64,000 bases of DNA. Origin: Naganishia liquefaciens. Lineage: Eukaryota > Basidiomycota > Tremellomycetes > Filobasidiales > Filobasidiaceae. Made by a program: the position numbers and the translations under genes. The notes beneath the pieces were generated by a model. That model was not told the origin of the DNA. It did not search any database and was given only the letters and a program-made list of their open reading frames with translations. Every line of letters begins with the position of its first letter. Position 1 is the first letter of the stretch. The DNA is taken from contig BLZA01000005.1 of NCBI GenBank assembly GCA_013423385.1, positions 310,001 to 374,000 on the forward strand, in the 5' to 3' direction. Shown one piece after another: positions 11,176-24,544 of this stretch.

Positions 11176-14100
11176 ATGAGTCCGACTCCACATCACGAGC
11201 GTGTCGCCTCTGTCCTTGGGAAACGCTCACGAGCGGACGCCCATGGCGACAGGTGTAGCGAAAATGCCAGCAACTCAAGCAGCCCAAGTCAGACAGAATC
11301 GCCTGGTTCGAACGGGATGCTCAACAAGGGCGGCCCGTCACTTACACCATTCTCTTGCACTTATGAAGGTTGCCTGAAAGCCTTTGCAACAGCAGCACAT
11401 CGGAAGCGTCACGAGCGGTCCCGTAAGTACTGTCATGGGTCGCAGGGGGTTCTGACGGTAGAGGGCTCTCCCCTAGATACGGGTATTCTGCCGTACGAAT
11501 GTCCCCTCTGCGGTAAACGATTTGCGAGGAGTGATGTACGCGGCCGTCATATCACCGGCATTCACGATAGAGAACCAGGCGAAGTGTTAAAAGGTATAGA
11601 GCCAAGACAGGGCGCAAAGCTTGCTGTGCAACCATCGTAAGTACTATGTTCGGATCAAAACAGGCTGTTGGCTGAGACCTGGCAGTGCTGCGCCATCACC
11701 GATCTCAGATGCAGGAATAGGCCAGCATGATGACATACCGACCTCTGGGCAGCAACTACTGTCCTTTTCCACGGAATCCGCAGAACCATATCTAACCAAT
11801 AACCGAATCGTGTCTCAAATCCTACAGCCTACGAGCTTGGCTCCGTCTGGGACACGCAGTACGAGCTTTCAACCGCTATCTGAGGCGCATGTGTTCGCAC
11901 AGGAAACTAGTATCGATCCTGGATTCGGACGCCACTTTACGCAACCCGTCATATCGCATCTGGCAGGACCCGATTCTTTGCAGCATCCGAATATGGAAGT
12001 GCTGCTGCAAGCGGTTTCCACAAGCCATTGGGCAGATGCCCTACAGGACAGGAACTCTTTGCCGACTCCGCCGCCTCGGGTGCCATCTGTAAATATACTT
12101 GCGCACCATTCTCAAATGCCAACCGGCTTCATCAATCTTGAACTTCCGGACACTGCGTCCGTCACGGGCGATCTCGTCGGAGAGGACATGGCAGATGTTT
12201 TCGGATGGGGCGTCAATGCGGATTGGCTGAAGCTCTATAATCCGGTTGACATAGAAAACAATCTTCTATCCTCGGAGGCCCCACCCGGCCTTGAGAATCG
12301 TCCCTCTACCACCGTCAATTCCCTGGCACACGGCAGCGCACCGGGTATGATAGCTCAGCAGCCAGTATTTTTTCCTTTCCTAGAAAACAGCCAGCAACTG
12401 CCAATCGACAGGCAGTATCAAAGCTCCGAACTCCGCACGGCTTCGTCTCATAACTCTGGCGGCTATAGCATTCCTTCGGAAACGTCAGACTGCCAAGAAG
12501 CATATCCGTCCAGAACGTCCAGGATCAATCAGGATATGACCTATGTCTCCGCGCAGGTCCACGACTGGCGGGCGGTACATCCGCCATATAGCCCCGCCAC
12601 ACAGGTAACTTATACGGAAGATTCTCGCTCACTCCAAAGCGTCCCTTCAGTAAGCCTACAAGCTTAGAATGTAGTCGAAGTCTGACAAGGAGGTACTAAA
12701 CAGCCCAAATCAGCTCCGATACCTGTGAAAAAGGCACTCGCCCTGCCGAATCCGGTCAGTCAGGACCTCCCGCCCGACGAATACCCAGCATTCGTGGGAA
12801 CCAGACATCATACAGCCTTGCTTCGTCTGATTAGTCTAACTCACGAGGCAACATTTCCGCCACCCGACCTCGCCAATTTTCCAGATGCTGGGGTGATGAG
12901 CACTTGCATTGGGCTCTACTTCGAACATTTCCACCCAATTCTACCTGTCCTTCGTCCGGCGGCATTTCAAGACCTCGAGAAATACGAGCAGAGAAGCGCG
13001 AGTACCGAGAGCCGAGGTCATTCGAGACCGAGATTCGCTTCTAATGTTGTCGAATACCAAAATCACCCTTATTATCCTTTTTTGCTTCTCACAATGTGCG
13101 CTATCGGAGCGACCTATGGCAAACGAGAGTGGAAACCGGTTGCCATTTACATGAACGAGCTGGCCCGCAGAGCTGGGAAGCATTTGGTACGTCTGCAAAT
13201 ATGGTGGCAATCTGTACTAACAATCTTTATGTAGCGAGACCGAGATTCGCGAGCGGTCTTCTCCAAGCAATACATGCAAGCTCGATTACTTCAGGCCGTA
13301 GCCGGTCTGGCAATAGGATCACGCGATCTCTACCTGGAGTCTGAGATGACGCGAAGCGTTCTCGTTGCGGCTGCGCGGCGTGCGAATCTTTTGAGATCGC
13401 TCAAGCCATCTAGCCAAGACTCGCCGCGAAATGCAGGTGCTCTATTGCAAACCGCGTCAGTATTGGAAATCAGTGGCGCCACGCCCACAACAAGCGAGAG
13501 CGGATCTGAAGCCGAACTCGAAGCGAGATGGCACCGCTGGTTGGAAGAGGAGGAGAGGCTTCGGCTCGGGTGGGGAATATACGTAAGCGATTCCGAGGGG
13601 AAAGAGAAGATTGACTGATTCTTGCGAAGATTGTGGATTGCCAAGGGGCCTCTGTCTTGAACGTTCCGGCTTCCTTTGCTCTGGATGAAATTCATGCGGC
13701 AATGCCATCCACCAAAGAGTTATGGGTCGCCTCTACAGCAGCTACTTGGGATGCAGCCGTCAAGCGGGCACACAGATCGGACCCCGAATTCACCGAAGCT
13801 CAGCCCTTTGATCGAGTTCTGCGCGACGCGCTACAAGAGGACTTGTTGCCCCGGACGGTTTCCGACTTTGGCAAAAACATTATCGCACATACGCTACACA
13901 GGTGGGCACCTCGCGATAAAACATGCACGAGGCTAATCTTGCGATAGAATCTGTAATGAGGCTACGGCCTTGAATAAGCTCCTGGTTGCCCCTTCCACGA
14001 TCACGCCGGTAGAGCTGGGGAAAGGCTCCTTCCCTCCCAATTTGCAACAGTGCGTGAGGCCTGTGCTGTGGTTGAAGCTTGCTAACGAGGGCTTCAGTGA

Positions 14101-14816
14101 CCCCTATACTATTCTGGAGAGACTCGCCATCTCCTGGCATGATTCAGTAGAGTACCCGTCATACTTTCTCATTACCAACGATGCGCTGCGCCACCACGCA
14201 TACTTGAAGCTGGTACATCCGCAATTCCTGGATCATGTCAAGTATGCTGCCGGACAATGGGAGTGGGACGCCAGCAAATTGACCGCAAGACATTGGCTGA
14301 CCGAGTGGCTGGCCAACAACCTGGAACTTTCACGGCGGATCGTTTCACATTGTGCCCAGATGACAGCGTTGCTAAGCCGATTTGCGAAAGATACTTGTTG
14401 GGAGCCTTTCTGGACACTGGATTGCTGTCTGGCTTGGTGGGCGGTTGTGAAATTTAGCAATCCGCTTGGTATTGCAACAGGACAGAGCACCTCTATGCCA
14501 ACTTTAATCAAGTGTGAGTCACAGTGAACCAGGTCATCGGCCCGTCGCTTACCGTCATCAGGGAGCGATGATCCTGATCGAGTCGAAAGGTGGGTCTCGA
14601 AAGGCGGCCCGGCGACGTTCCAGGGAATGCCCGCCGAAATCACCCCGAAAAGCCTCTTAATCGAGTTTTTGAGCAAGCTAGAAGTCATGCCTTGGAGTGT
14701 TTCAAAGGTAAGCTGACCGGTAAACGAGATTGCGTGAGGTGTAAGTAGACTGACGCGTTCAATAGATATATCACTCGGTTCTAGCGAGACTTTTGGCGGA
14801 AGAGACTGACGTTTGA
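11176..14816 (+). CDS. C2H2 zinc-finger transcription factor with fungal-specific domain
   Basis: MSPTPHHERVASVLGKRSRA opens the protein. Two C2H2 fingers follow, CTYEGCLKAFATAAHRKRHE and CPLCGKRFARSDVRGRHITG. A long Ser/Pro/Gln-rich linker of about 350 residues leads to a C-terminal region typical of the fungal-specific transcription-factor domain (STCIGLYFEHFHPILPVLR, then HPYYPFLLLTMCAIGATYG and LQAVAGLAIGSRDLYLE). The last exons read SDDPDRVERW... and IYHSVLARLLAEETDV. This C2H2-plus-domain layout without a Zn2Cys6 cluster is a known fungal class. It should bind DNA through the fingers; target genes cannot be inferred. Several short introns were placed by frame (for example at 11639 and 12656), and the exact internal boundaries are approximate. 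Confidence 0.85.
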
Positions 14817-15147
14817 AAACCTCGAAAGGTTTTCGTCTTCTGACTATTGCGTATGCAGCTGTAGGAGATTCAGACGGCATCTCATATGGGTAGCAGCGAT
14901 ATCTTACTGCAATCTGGGAGAAGGAATCCCCTGTTCGATGTTGTCGCTGATGCAAGGGCTGGTCGACGTTTTGACGAAACAATCATGATGATCTGCGAGA
15001 GACCGATCGTCTGGCTCAGTACAAATGCGTATTCTTGATTCGCCATCGCTCCTGGATATCATCACATCAAGCCATCTGGCCACAATTGTCTCGTATCTCT
15101 GCCATCTTCTAGCTATTCTAGTTTCTTATCTACCTCGAAATTGATCA
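14817..15147. other. Convergent 3' region, transcription factor and cutinase
   Basis: A 331-bp space between two converging stop codons. It should hold both 3' UTRs; nothing else is seen. Confidence 0.5.
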
Positions 15148-16216
15148 CTAGATACCTGCAGCTCGGAGCTGAGCTGTTGCAAACGCAATGGCCTGGGCCT
15201 GCTGCGGCGATCCGGAATATGCGAGATGTGCAAAGATGGAACCGGTAGAAGTACAGATGATATCGCCACTGTCACAGAGAAAACGGCGAAAAGTGTCAGT
15301 CACAGCCGCACTCGGATCTGAGCCCTCCTGATACTCACCGGTTGCACTATGAGAAACAAAAGCCAATCAGGACAGCATGTCAGTCGTGGCCATATATGTG
15401 CGGCATGCCCGACTTACAAAGTCCTTAGTGATGGACTGGTAAGAGGCAGGAGTCCTGACTCGCAAGGCGGAAGCATCTCCGAAGCCGAGTGTGGCGGTAC
15501 CCGAGTTCTCAGGTCGACCGGGGACCCAGTAGGGGCTGCAGTTTCGTGTCAAGGAGATCTTATTAGAGAGTCGTGTGGACAAAAAGCTTCATGGATGCGT
15601 ACTTTCCATAAAGAATGACGGCGACAATAGAGTCTCGAGGCAATTGAGAGTTGTTCTCGGCGGTGACTTCAAATGCTTCGTGTTGGCGAAAGTCTGTATG
15701 TGCGCGGAAGCGAAGGGACTCACCAGTAACCATTGCGCCTTGAGAATAGCCAATCAGAACAAACTTAGTGTTGGGACAGGAAGCGAGGCGATTGTTGACA
15801 TGCTTGATCAAGTCAGCTGCTCCGATGGCAGGACCTGTTGCAAAGTTGGTGTCCGCTGTCCGAAGTTGTCAGGAGTCGATCGCGTAAGGCCAAGAGCCTT
15901 GAAGGCGGCGGAACTCACCAGCATAGACAACTTCATATCGTGCAGACTTGCCGCCGACCGCGTTGATGATACCGTTGACAGTGGCGGTATTACCGTAAGG
16001 GGCAAACTGTGATTCTGTCGTCCCCCTAGCGGAGATGACTTCGTATGCAGGGCAACCTCCGCTTGATGTGGCGGATCCACTGCTGGACCCGACACCCTTA
16101 GTCCAGTCGTACCCGCTCCAAGAGAATTGCCTTTCTTCCACAACGGGGGCCGCCAAAGCGGTCGAAGTCAAGGCAAGGGCAACGGTAAAGAGGGTGGCCA
16201 ACTTAGTACCGAACAT
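15148..16216 (-). CDS. Secreted cutinase-family serine esterase
   Basis: A signal peptide (MFGTKLATLFTVALALTSTA) precedes a short linker and the cutinase fold. Conserved blocks are CPAYEVISARGTTE (the oxyanion-hole region), FVLIGYSQGAMV with the nucleophile Ser in GYSQG, and a C-terminal CNRGDIIC...AHLAY with the probable catalytic Asp and His. The enzyme would cleave cutin or other esters such as acetylated xylan outside the cell. Splicing is intricate: four introns, one of them on each side of an 8-nt exon at 15339-15346. All frames close cleanly. The TATATAAG at 16289-16296 lies about 75 bp upstream of the start. Cutin versus xylan ester specificity cannot be told from sequence. Confidence 0.93.
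15339..15346 (-). other. 8-nt micro-exon of the cutinase gene
   Basis: The exon reads TGCAACCG, flanked 5' by CTCATAG and 3' by GTGAGTAT. Joined to ...GACTTT and TGGCGATATC it gives DF-CNR-GDIIC, restoring the first cysteine and the frame of the catalytic-Asp loop. Confidence 0.85.
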
Positions 16217-16288
16217 TCTGGGTGGAGCCGGTAACTATGGCGGGATGCCCTTTTTGCTCTCGTGGTCTCTGGAAGCTCTTCAAAATTG

Positions 16289-16296
16289 CTTATATA
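16289..16296 (-). promoter_or_regulatory. TATA-like element of the cutinase gene
   Basis: On the minus strand this reads TATATAAG, about 75 bp upstream of the start codon at 16216. Position and sequence fit a TATA box of an inducible gene. Confidence 0.5.
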
Positions 16297-18265
16297 TTCG
16301 TGGATGTCGGGACTCGGAGAGTTCGTCCATCGCTTCCGGCCAATGAAGGTGACAGTGTCAATGCCACTCGAAAAATTCCTAGACAGCGGCATCAGTCTCT
16401 GCGCCGTACGCTCATGTCGGTTCTCATGTCTATCATGCATATGGCAAGCGGTTATGGCGGTATTCATTGTCACCCGGATGCTTGTACTAGCCTAGATCTT
16501 AGCCAGGTAGTTAGCCAGGTACTCAGCTAGGCACCCGCTGATTAGCTTGTTTCATCGAGCATAGTATTTCCATCTGCTATACCAGATCGCATACCAGCTA
16601 ACCTCAGCAGCTTTTCCGGCCAGCTTTCCAACCATACACATCAGCTAGCTCGTCAGCTCACCACTACCCATCCACCTCAACTCCAGCGTTTATCCCGCAG
16701 GGCAGTCTCCATCGCAAGGCCTGGAACTTGACACGTTGATGGAAAGCTCCCATAAGTAACAATCAGCTTGGCATTCCAATAGCTCTGGCCGGTCAGCTGG
16801 TCAGTCACAGTCGCTAGGCACCTAGCAGCCGGTAGGCGACTAACGCACTCGCGAACTGCACTAGTTTAGTACCTAGTGTGGCGATCGGGCTGCGCGAGCT
16901 GATGAGCGTACCACGAGCGTACGAGCGATTATTCGAGGCGTGCACCGAAAAAATAGCTGCGAAGAAGCGAGAAGCGGACTTGGGCTGCATCAAGGAGGAG
17001 GGCTCCTTAGCAATAACATGTGCGTCAAGCAAGGTCCCAAAGCATCTTGACAGACTGTCTGCAAACAGTTTTACAGACGAGGCATACGTCGACGGAGCTG
17101 TTCGAATGTCACCGGATGTTCCGACATGACCTGCTCATCCGAGGGCTCTCCGATGAGCCTGTTGTGCCAGGCCAGCTGCCAGAGTTCTCCAGTCTCGTCA
17201 ACTGGAAGGCTCCAGTCGGTGAGGCTGGGGCAGATCGACAGTGCAAGCGAACATCGACGCCTTTCCAGACACTGTGCCACACACATGGCCGCAGATTCGC
17301 CGCGACGGCATCTGTCAGCATATCCCAGGTTGTGAATCAACCACAAGACATGCCTGAAGACGCGCCGGATCCACATATATATGTGTGAGCATTCACTCGC
17401 AGCTGATCTGATTGACACACACGGACACTTTTATGAGTTATGGAAGTAGAAACTTGTTCAACATCGCTTATCGCCGGCCGCTGCCTTGCATCCCGCTATC
17501 GTTATCTCTGAAGCTATCTGGGTAATGGGTTATTAACCTGAAATGCGGCCGCCTAGAGATATGACAGCTGATCAGCGTCAGCAGCTGCTCAAGAGGGAGC
17601 CTTTGTGAATCCATAGATCTCCAGAGAGCTCTTCAGAGAGCAACCAGGCGACCAACTACTTGACAATTTCGCGCTTGCTTTTGCATTAATCTACATATGC
17701 TACATGTCGACTCCGCGTGACCACGCTCCGATATGCTGCTTGTTTCAGAGGTTCTCACTTGTGATGCCGTAGACGACCGGATTCGCCAGATCAGCAGATC
17801 AGCTGACAAATAGCTATGAGGAGCTTGAGTAGGCCGTTTTCGAATATTATGCTGCAGCACAAGTAGAAATGCCGCGACTCGCTATCCCGTCATATTTGCA
17901 ACGTTTCTGAGCTGGTTACTGGCCGGTACTGGTTAGTTGTAGGCTATTTGTGATTCGGCGAAGTCAAGATCATGGAGGGTCACTAGAGGAAGACCAAAAG
18001 CTGGAGACAATGCAGGTACCGACATAGATCAGCTCATATAATTCAGAGCCCTATAGATCCCGCTCGCCAAGACTTGAATAAGAACGACCGATTGCACAAC
18101 TTTGCATCGGTAATCGTTGAATGCCTATCTTTGCATTATCTCCGCCCGCTATATCGGCTTCGGCGGCTAATCCGAAGTTCCGCGTTCATGGCACGCCGAT
18201 GACTGTAGTCAGGCGATGTAACTGGGAACCATCTTGTGGGAATTTCGTTGGTCATGCGAGGAACT

Positions 18266-18286
18266 GATAGAGCTACTGATAGATAG
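18266..18286 (+). promoter_or_regulatory. Cluster of GATA words upstream of asparaginase
   Basis: GATAG at 18266 and GATAGATAG at 18278-18286 give three GATA cores within 21 bp, about 340 bp upstream of the asparaginase start. Fungal nitrogen regulators of the AreA/Gat1 family bind clustered GATA sites in genes for secondary nitrogen sources. Function here is inferred. Confidence 0.35.
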
Positions 18287-18525
18287 CCAGTCAACTAGCC
18301 TCATCTGCAGCCAATCGAGCAGTATTATCGGATATTCGCTTCGTATCTGCAATCCCGAACGAATTCCGCCGTCAATGATGAGCTTATGCCGAGAGCTATC
18401 CCCAGACTCAAGCGGGTACCCCAGATACCATCAAACCAGCCTTTTCCGAGCAGGACGCCGCACCTTGCACTCTGCCCCAACCATCACATATTGCACACTC
18501 AAGTCAGAGCCCCAATCCGAAATGT

Positions 18526-18533
18526 TATATAGA
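18526..18533 (+). promoter_or_regulatory. TATA-like element of the asparaginase gene
   Basis: TATATAGA lies about 90 bp upstream of the start codon at 18619. It is the only clear TATA-like word near the start. Confidence 0.45.
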
Positions 18534-18618
18534 TGCAACGCCGTCTTCGCCCTGGGCCAGTCTGAACCGGTGGTTTTACGCACGATCATCTCAGACAATT
18601 CGTACGGCTTGCCTTAAA

Positions 18619-20150
18619 ATGCGAGTTTCTACCTTGGCCACGCTCTTCAGCACCCTGTTGGGTGCAGCAACTGCCTTGCCCGTGATCGAGAAGCGCGAAA
18701 ACACCACGTCGTCGGAAGCACTCGGGTTGTCCTCGATATCGGGACTGAATGTTACTTACTCCTCCCCGACGAATGCGTAAGTTTTTAACAATGTCTTTCG
18801 CAAGCCGTGTCTGACGTCTCTTGTGTCATAGATCTCTGCCCAATGTCGTCATTTTCGCTACTGGAGGAACCATTGCCGGCTCCTCGGCCTCCAACACGGA
18901 CACTACGGGATACCAGGCAGGTGTCGTCGGCGTGGCCGCCTTGGTTCAAGGTAAATCGCCGATAACACATCATTCGCAGGAGACGGGCTGAGATACATCC
19001 TATGCAGCGGTCCCCGAATTGCTCGGAATTGCCAATGTGGTAGGCAGCCAGATCAGTAACATCGGCAGTCAGGACAGTAAGCCACTTCGCCACCTTTTCT
19101 ACCCCCGAGCTGACTTTGAGATGCCTCAGTGAATGCGACTATCGTATTGCGCATGGCAAAGCTGGCCAATGAAATTCTGTGCAGCGAAGGTTCCGAAGTC
19201 GATGGCTTGGTCATCACCCATGGCACTGACACCATGGAGGAGACGGCCTACTTCAGTGCGTACCGCGGCTGCCCGTCTGAATAAGCGCTTACCAGCCCCT
19301 GACAGTGGACGCCACCGTGAACTGCCAGAAGCCAGTGATCCTGGTCGGCGCAATGAGGCCGTCTACTGCCATCTCTGCTGGTAAGTACTGCCGAGAGCGG
19401 CCAGAGTTTCTCATCTAATCCATTCTCAGATGGTCCTGCCAACCTGCTGCAAGCTGTTACCCTTGCCGCCGATCCCGCCGCGCGAGATCGGGGAGCCATG
19501 GTCGTCCTCAACGACAGAATCGCCGCTGCAGCCTATGTTGTCAAATCGAACGCAAACACGTTGGAAACCTTCCGCGCTGTCGAGCAGGGATATCTGGGCA
19601 TGTTCCTCAGCAGCAAGCCTGTGTTCTACTACCCTCCTGTCCAGCCAACATTCAAGAGAACTTTTGATGTCTCCAACATCACCGAGTTGCCTTTGGTGGA
19701 CGTTCTTTACGGGTAAGTCAAGGCTGGTTTTCAGCTTGGATTCGGCTCATACGTTTGCTTGCAGACACCAAGACTTTGACTACCTGTTGATCCGAGCAGC
19801 CGTTGCTGACGGCGCAAAGGGCATCGTCATTGCCGGTAAGTTGTCTGCTTTGCCAGCTGAGGTAAAGGCTAAATGTTTCCGTCTGGATAGGTACCGGAGC
19901 CGGTTCGCAGACTACCCCGTCGATGCCCGACATTGATGCCTTGATCGCCAAGGGCTTCCCCGTCGTGGCTTCTTCTAAGGTCAACGTCGGCGCTGTCGTT
20001 CCCGACAACGACAAGTCCTCGTTCATCCGTGCAGGATTTCAAAACCCCGTCAAGTCTAGAATGCAATTGCAACTTGCGCTTGCCAGCGGATACACCCTTG
20101 ATGAAATCAGGACTTCTTTCGAAGGAATCCTTTACGACTACCTTTACTAA
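18619..20150 (+). CDS. Secreted type II L-asparaginase
   Basis: The enzyme hydrolyses L-asparagine to aspartate and ammonia outside the plasma membrane, supplying nitrogen. The start [20 protein letters not shown] is a signal peptide, followed by a possible Kex2 site (IEKR). Catalytic motifs are present: [10 protein letters not shown] with the nucleophile Thr, [15 protein letters not shown] with the second Thr-Asp pair, and [20 protein letters not shown]. The C-terminal domain runs from about [20 protein letters not shown] to the end ILYDYLY. Seven or so short introns interrupt it, all GT-AG. Length and domain order fit the bacterial/fungal type II family. It is divergent from the cutinase and has GATA words upstream, which would suit nitrogen control. 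Confidence 0.95.
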
Positions 20151-20462
20151 AGCCGGTCGTCTTTCAACAAAAAAGCCGAAATATATCGTGCAATGCAATG
20201 CTCCCTTTTCCGGGAGCTTTCGCGATTCTACCATAATCCGAATTATAGATATGTACTGAGGGATAATTTTACTCGCTTGACGATATGACTATATCAAATA
20301 AGTTATCAGATGAATACCTAGGAAAACGGCAAGAAGTGCCAGAATTTGCGAAGAACCCTCGACAAGGAGGGAGGCTTTGTAGCTGGAATGTAAGGCGCTG
20401 ATATGCGGATTCATTTGACATGTCTATTCGCTTGAACTTCAACATTGTAAATGCTTTCTGCC
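20151..20462. other. Convergent 3' region, asparaginase and glutathione-dependent dehydrogenase
   Basis: A 312-bp AT-richer space between converging stops, expected to carry both 3' UTRs. No gene is seen. Confidence 0.5.
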
Positions 20463-22747
<2,285 letters not shown>

Positions 22748-23893
22748 TTACAGCGCAACGGCCAACCCGAATCCAAAGACACCAAATAGCACGCTCGTCA
22801 CCATCAGAGCTGCCGTTCGCCCCTCTGGCGATCCGGGTTGCTTGACTCTCGCGAGAACTTGCGGCGCCTTGAAGGAGAAGGGTGCAGATAGTCGCGTGCC
22901 TGCTGCGGAGGAGGCTTGCGATGTCGTCGCTGTTGTGGCTCGGGTTTCGGAAACCGGTGAGGAGGAACGGGATAACATCTTATTGACACAGAATTCCCGA
23001 AGGAGGTGCCGTCAGCAACGTTACGGGATGCACGACAAAGGCCCCTACATTTGTGGCGACAGTACCTGCAATTCCGGAAGTGATATTCGTCCCTGTCGTG
23101 GCTGCTGCCGTGGTTGCCGCTGCTTCGTCGACACGCGCTCCACTGGTCAGACCGCTGGTAACAGCCGGAGTGGCCTCGACGCCACTTTCCACATTTTGAC
23201 TCTGCGATGCAGTGCTGGAGGCCCTCGCGGATGACGCTTCTGCGGTTGATGGTGCAGACGGTGGTGCCGTCAGTTGTTGCCACACAGATGCATTGAAATC
23301 GCCAGTCATGTTGTTAAGCCTATAAGATGCCTGCTATCAATAACCCTCGATCGTATCGAAAGGACCACTACTCACGTAAATCTGGCCGAGTATGACTGAT
23401 ACGGATACTGCGGCTGGGCAGCATCTTTCAGGCTGTTGGAGGTTATCCGGATAAAGTAGTATTCGCCTGACAAGGTCACAGATCAGTCTTCCCGAACTCA
23501 ACCGGGCCTGGCAACGAAAGCTCACCACTAGGTCCGACGTTTGCATCTATCCATGCATCAACGCTATTCGCTGTGCTCACATCGATGTTGGCGGCTAGCT
23601 GCTGAAGTAGGGTTTGTTGGGTTGCAGAGCCAGTATACAGCGCGATCTGCGATGGGCCGATACTCGCTAAATGCGGTGTCGTGCCATCATCCACTGTCAA
23701 ATGAAAGAGCATAAGTCAGCTCTTCCGTGGGAGACACGAAGGACATACCCCAGCGTATCATCAATAGCTCTCCTGGTTTCGCCGTCGTGTTCGCTACCGG
23801 ATTTGTGATGTACACGCCGGCGAGGGCAGATGAAGCGAGCGTCAGGGAGGCCAAAAGGAGCGCATGAAGGCGATTGAAAGCGGAAGCGGTCAT
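22748..23893 (-). CDS. GPI-anchored Kre9/Knh1-like cell-surface protein
   Basis: MTASAFNRLHALLLASLTLA is a signal peptide. It is followed by GVYITNPVANTTAKPGELLM and a beta-rich domain of about 110 residues ending GEYYFIRITSN...YSARFT. This matches the N-terminal domain of Kre9/Knh1-like, Ser/Thr-rich GPI proteins of fungal walls. Next is a long Ser/Thr/Ala tail, and the final frame ends ALMVTSVLFGVFGFGLAVAL, a hydrophobic GPI-attachment tail with stop at 22748. The last splice join is not certain. One exon frame reaches its own stop at 22980 without the GPI tail, and GT donors near 23065 could join to the GPI frame. Role by analogy: beta-1,6-glucan or wall assembly. Confidence 0.7.
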
Positions 23894-24544
23894 GTCGTCG
23901 CACAGATTTTGGTGGTGTGGAAGTGCAATGGTATTGAGGTTTCGTATGCCCGGGATCCCTTCGGTTGATCTTGAATATCCCCGGATTATACAAGAGGCAA
24001 GAAAGCGGTCGTCGGATACGAAGCGAAATGAGCGTGTTCCAAAGGGAGCGTGGTGTTTTGGAGGGAGGCGATTGCTCGATGCCTTCGAAAAGGAGGGCGT
24101 GCCGATTTTCTCCAGGGTCAGAATCGATGTAGCTTGTCAACGAACATTGATGCGGGAAAGCGCCATCAAGAAATATGGGGAAGCTGTGCCACTGATGAAG
24201 GGGTGTTTACAATTCGTCATTTCTGGCACATAGACGATGAATCAACATTTTCCTTAGGTAAGCAGAAGCGACCTTGCTGTAAATGAGGTCACATGAAGCA
24301 CATCAAGTACGCGCCGATCAGATCTCGAACGCGAATATCAAGTCTGCATCATCAGGCTCAGAGACCAGGGAATCGTGTCGCCTTTACAGTTCCCTTATAT
24401 TGTTGGCGTTGTCGGCTTCCCGAGCGATGATACAAGAAACACGAAAGACTTGAGCATCGTATTCCACCTGTCGACTCTGTAAAGGTCCAGCGAAACCGCC
24501 TGGGAGCCACTTTTGCCTCACAGGTTCGCTGCGCAGCCCTCAAA
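23894..24544. promoter_or_regulatory. Divergent upstream region, GPI protein and large disordered protein
   Basis: About 650 bp between two divergent start codons. No supported gene or clear regulatory motif. Confidence 0.45.

Larger units (their letters stand above)
16217..18618. promoter_or_regulatory. 2.4-kb gene-free region between divergent cutinase and asparaginase
   Basis: This is the longest gene-free space in the window. Open frames exist on both strands (for example 17020-17388 + and 17071-17418 -) but overlap each other and resemble no family. The segment 16480-16700 is dense in agct/gctag-type words and has an 11-bp near-tandem repeat (ttagccaggta at 16499-16509 and 16511-16521). 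Each flank has a TATA-like element. GATA words cluster at 18266-18286. It is best read as a shared upstream control region for two secreted hydrolases. Confidence 0.5.

Noticed and set aside
11590-11640. Alternate frame reading KRYRAKTGRKACCATI, suggesting a Zn2Cys6 cluster start in the transcription factor
   Set aside because: The remaining cysteines of a binuclear cluster are missing downstream, and the normal frame joins correctly to the next exon.
17020-17418. Overlapping 115-122-codon frames on both strands in the cutinase/asparaginase space
   Set aside because: They shadow each other, lack any recognisable domain and have no flanking exons.
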